Assembly (NCBI GenBank): GCA_902362375.1
Contig: CABIVS010000003.1
Coordinates: forward strand, 35,240 to 99,239
Direction: 5' to 3'
From: Bacteroidaceae bacterium
GTDB lineage: Bacteria > Bacteroidota > Bacteroidia > Bacteroidales > Bacteroidaceae
Length of the DNA: 64,000 nt
Position numbers and translations under genes: made by a program. The notes below the pieces were generated by a model that was given only the letters and a program-made list of their open reading frames with translations, ran no database searches and was not told the origin of the DNA. Position 1 is the first letter of the stretch. Each line of letters opens with the position of its first letter. Shown here one piece after another: positions 63,757 to 64,000 of the stretch.

Positions 63757-64000
63757 AAAAACAATAGGTATTAGTTGCTTTGTCTTGCTGCTTTTAGTGG
63801 GAATCATATATGGGTATATGCATCCGATAAATATATATCGGCTGGAAGTAACTCAAGTTGAAGGTAGTGGATACGGTTATAAAATTTATGAGAGAGGGCG
63901 TTTGATAATTGTTCAGCCTTTTATCCCGGTTGTATCCGGGAAAAGGTCTTTTCAATCAGTACAGGATGCCCAATGTATCGGAAACTTAGTGCTGGAACGG
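63743..64000 (+). CDS. DUF4907 protein, N-terminal part (cut by window end)
   Basis: The first 86 residues are present. There is one N-terminal hydrophobic segment (ISCFVLLLLVGIIYGY) and then the family signature GYGYKIYERGRLIIVQPFIP, followed by FQSVQDAQCIGNLVLER, which fits DUF4907 nearly to its end. The ATG overlaps the Kelch gene stop by 14 bases. It completes the DUF4270-OmpP1 / Kelch-DUF4907 set. Confidence 0.85.
   Translation, partial: MKRNKKTIGISCFVLLLLVGIIYGYMHPINIYRLEVTQVEGSGYGYKIYERGRLIIVQPFIPVVSGKRSFQSVQDAQCIGNLVLER

Overview
The window looks like chromosomal DNA of an intestinal Bacteroides, probably close to the B. thetaiotaomicron/ovatus group; this species call is an inference and was not checked by search. 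The signs are perfect Bacteroides -7 boxes (TAnnTTTG, sometimes with TTTG about 20 bases upstream), lipoproteins with acidic residues after the lipidated Cys, Bacteroidetes-specific families (DUF4270, DUF4907, DUF4925, DUF4401, GDYXXLXY) and moderate G+C. I see no rRNA, tRNA, CRISPR array, insertion sequence or prophage. Most of the window is ordinary chromosome, with two tandem accessory cassettes.

Layout. 1-6.2 kb: the 3' end of hisS, then on the minus strand a complete [FeFe]-hydrogenase operon (hydA-hydE-hydG-hydF). 6.2-9.2 kb: a tiny membrane protein, a NUDIX hydrolase, an unknown secreted protein, a 4 x 21 bp palindromic tandem repeat, and an L,D-transpeptidase. 9.3-11.5 kb: groES-groEL behind a sequence that reads as a sigma-54 promoter with TGTCAG repeats. 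11.5-20.3 kb: two tandem copies of [tyrosine recombinase - invertible promoter segment - S-layer-like surface lipoprotein - terminator block]. The two lipoprotein genes share an identical 105-bp leader but have unrelated bodies. 20.3-24.6 kb: a three-gene membrane operon (DUF2157-DUF4401-GDYXXLXY) and a pyruvate oxidase-like ThDP enzyme. 24.8-30.7 kb: a small winged-helix protein, threonine aldolase, a BamA/TamA-like barrel overlapping a phosphoethanolamine transferase, and a CbpA-CbpM co-chaperone pair. 30.7-38.5 kb (minus): a rhomboid protease, a small unknown, a 1692-residue DUF4132/DUF5724 protein and a free-methionine-sulfoxide reductase in tight array. 38.6-42.3 kb (minus): etfB-etfA-acyl-CoA dehydrogenase. 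42.5-51.2 kb (minus): barrel-fucosidase(GH29)-GNAT, and two DUF4925 lipoproteins ahead of a TonB-dependent receptor. 52.2-58.5 kb (plus): VTC-DUF4956-DUF2490-Cthe_2159-type beta-helix protein, then a LytS/LytTR two-component pair. 58.5-64 kb: a C1 peptidase, a MITE-like 32-bp inverted repeat, OmpP1/FadL-like + DUF4270 diverging from Kelch + DUF4907.

How the parts work together. The hydrogenase operon carries the enzyme and all three maturases. The two recombinase cassettes fit the published Bacteroides pattern of phase-variable surface lipoproteins. Each pair of inverted repeats has GTTAC/GTAAC arms around a 7-bp core, and the core differs between cassettes, which could keep their inversions separate. 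Each invertible segment holds two opposed promoter-like sequences, so the present ON/OFF state cannot be read with certainty. Both chaperone loci in the window have a GG-N10-GC (-24/-12) arrangement, suggesting sigma-54 control of chaperones. The least described gene sets are the rhomboid-DUF4132 operon, the VTC-DUF4956-beta-helix operon with its LytTR pair, and the DUF4270/OmpP1 || Kelch/DUF4907 divergon with four helically phased TCGA sites.
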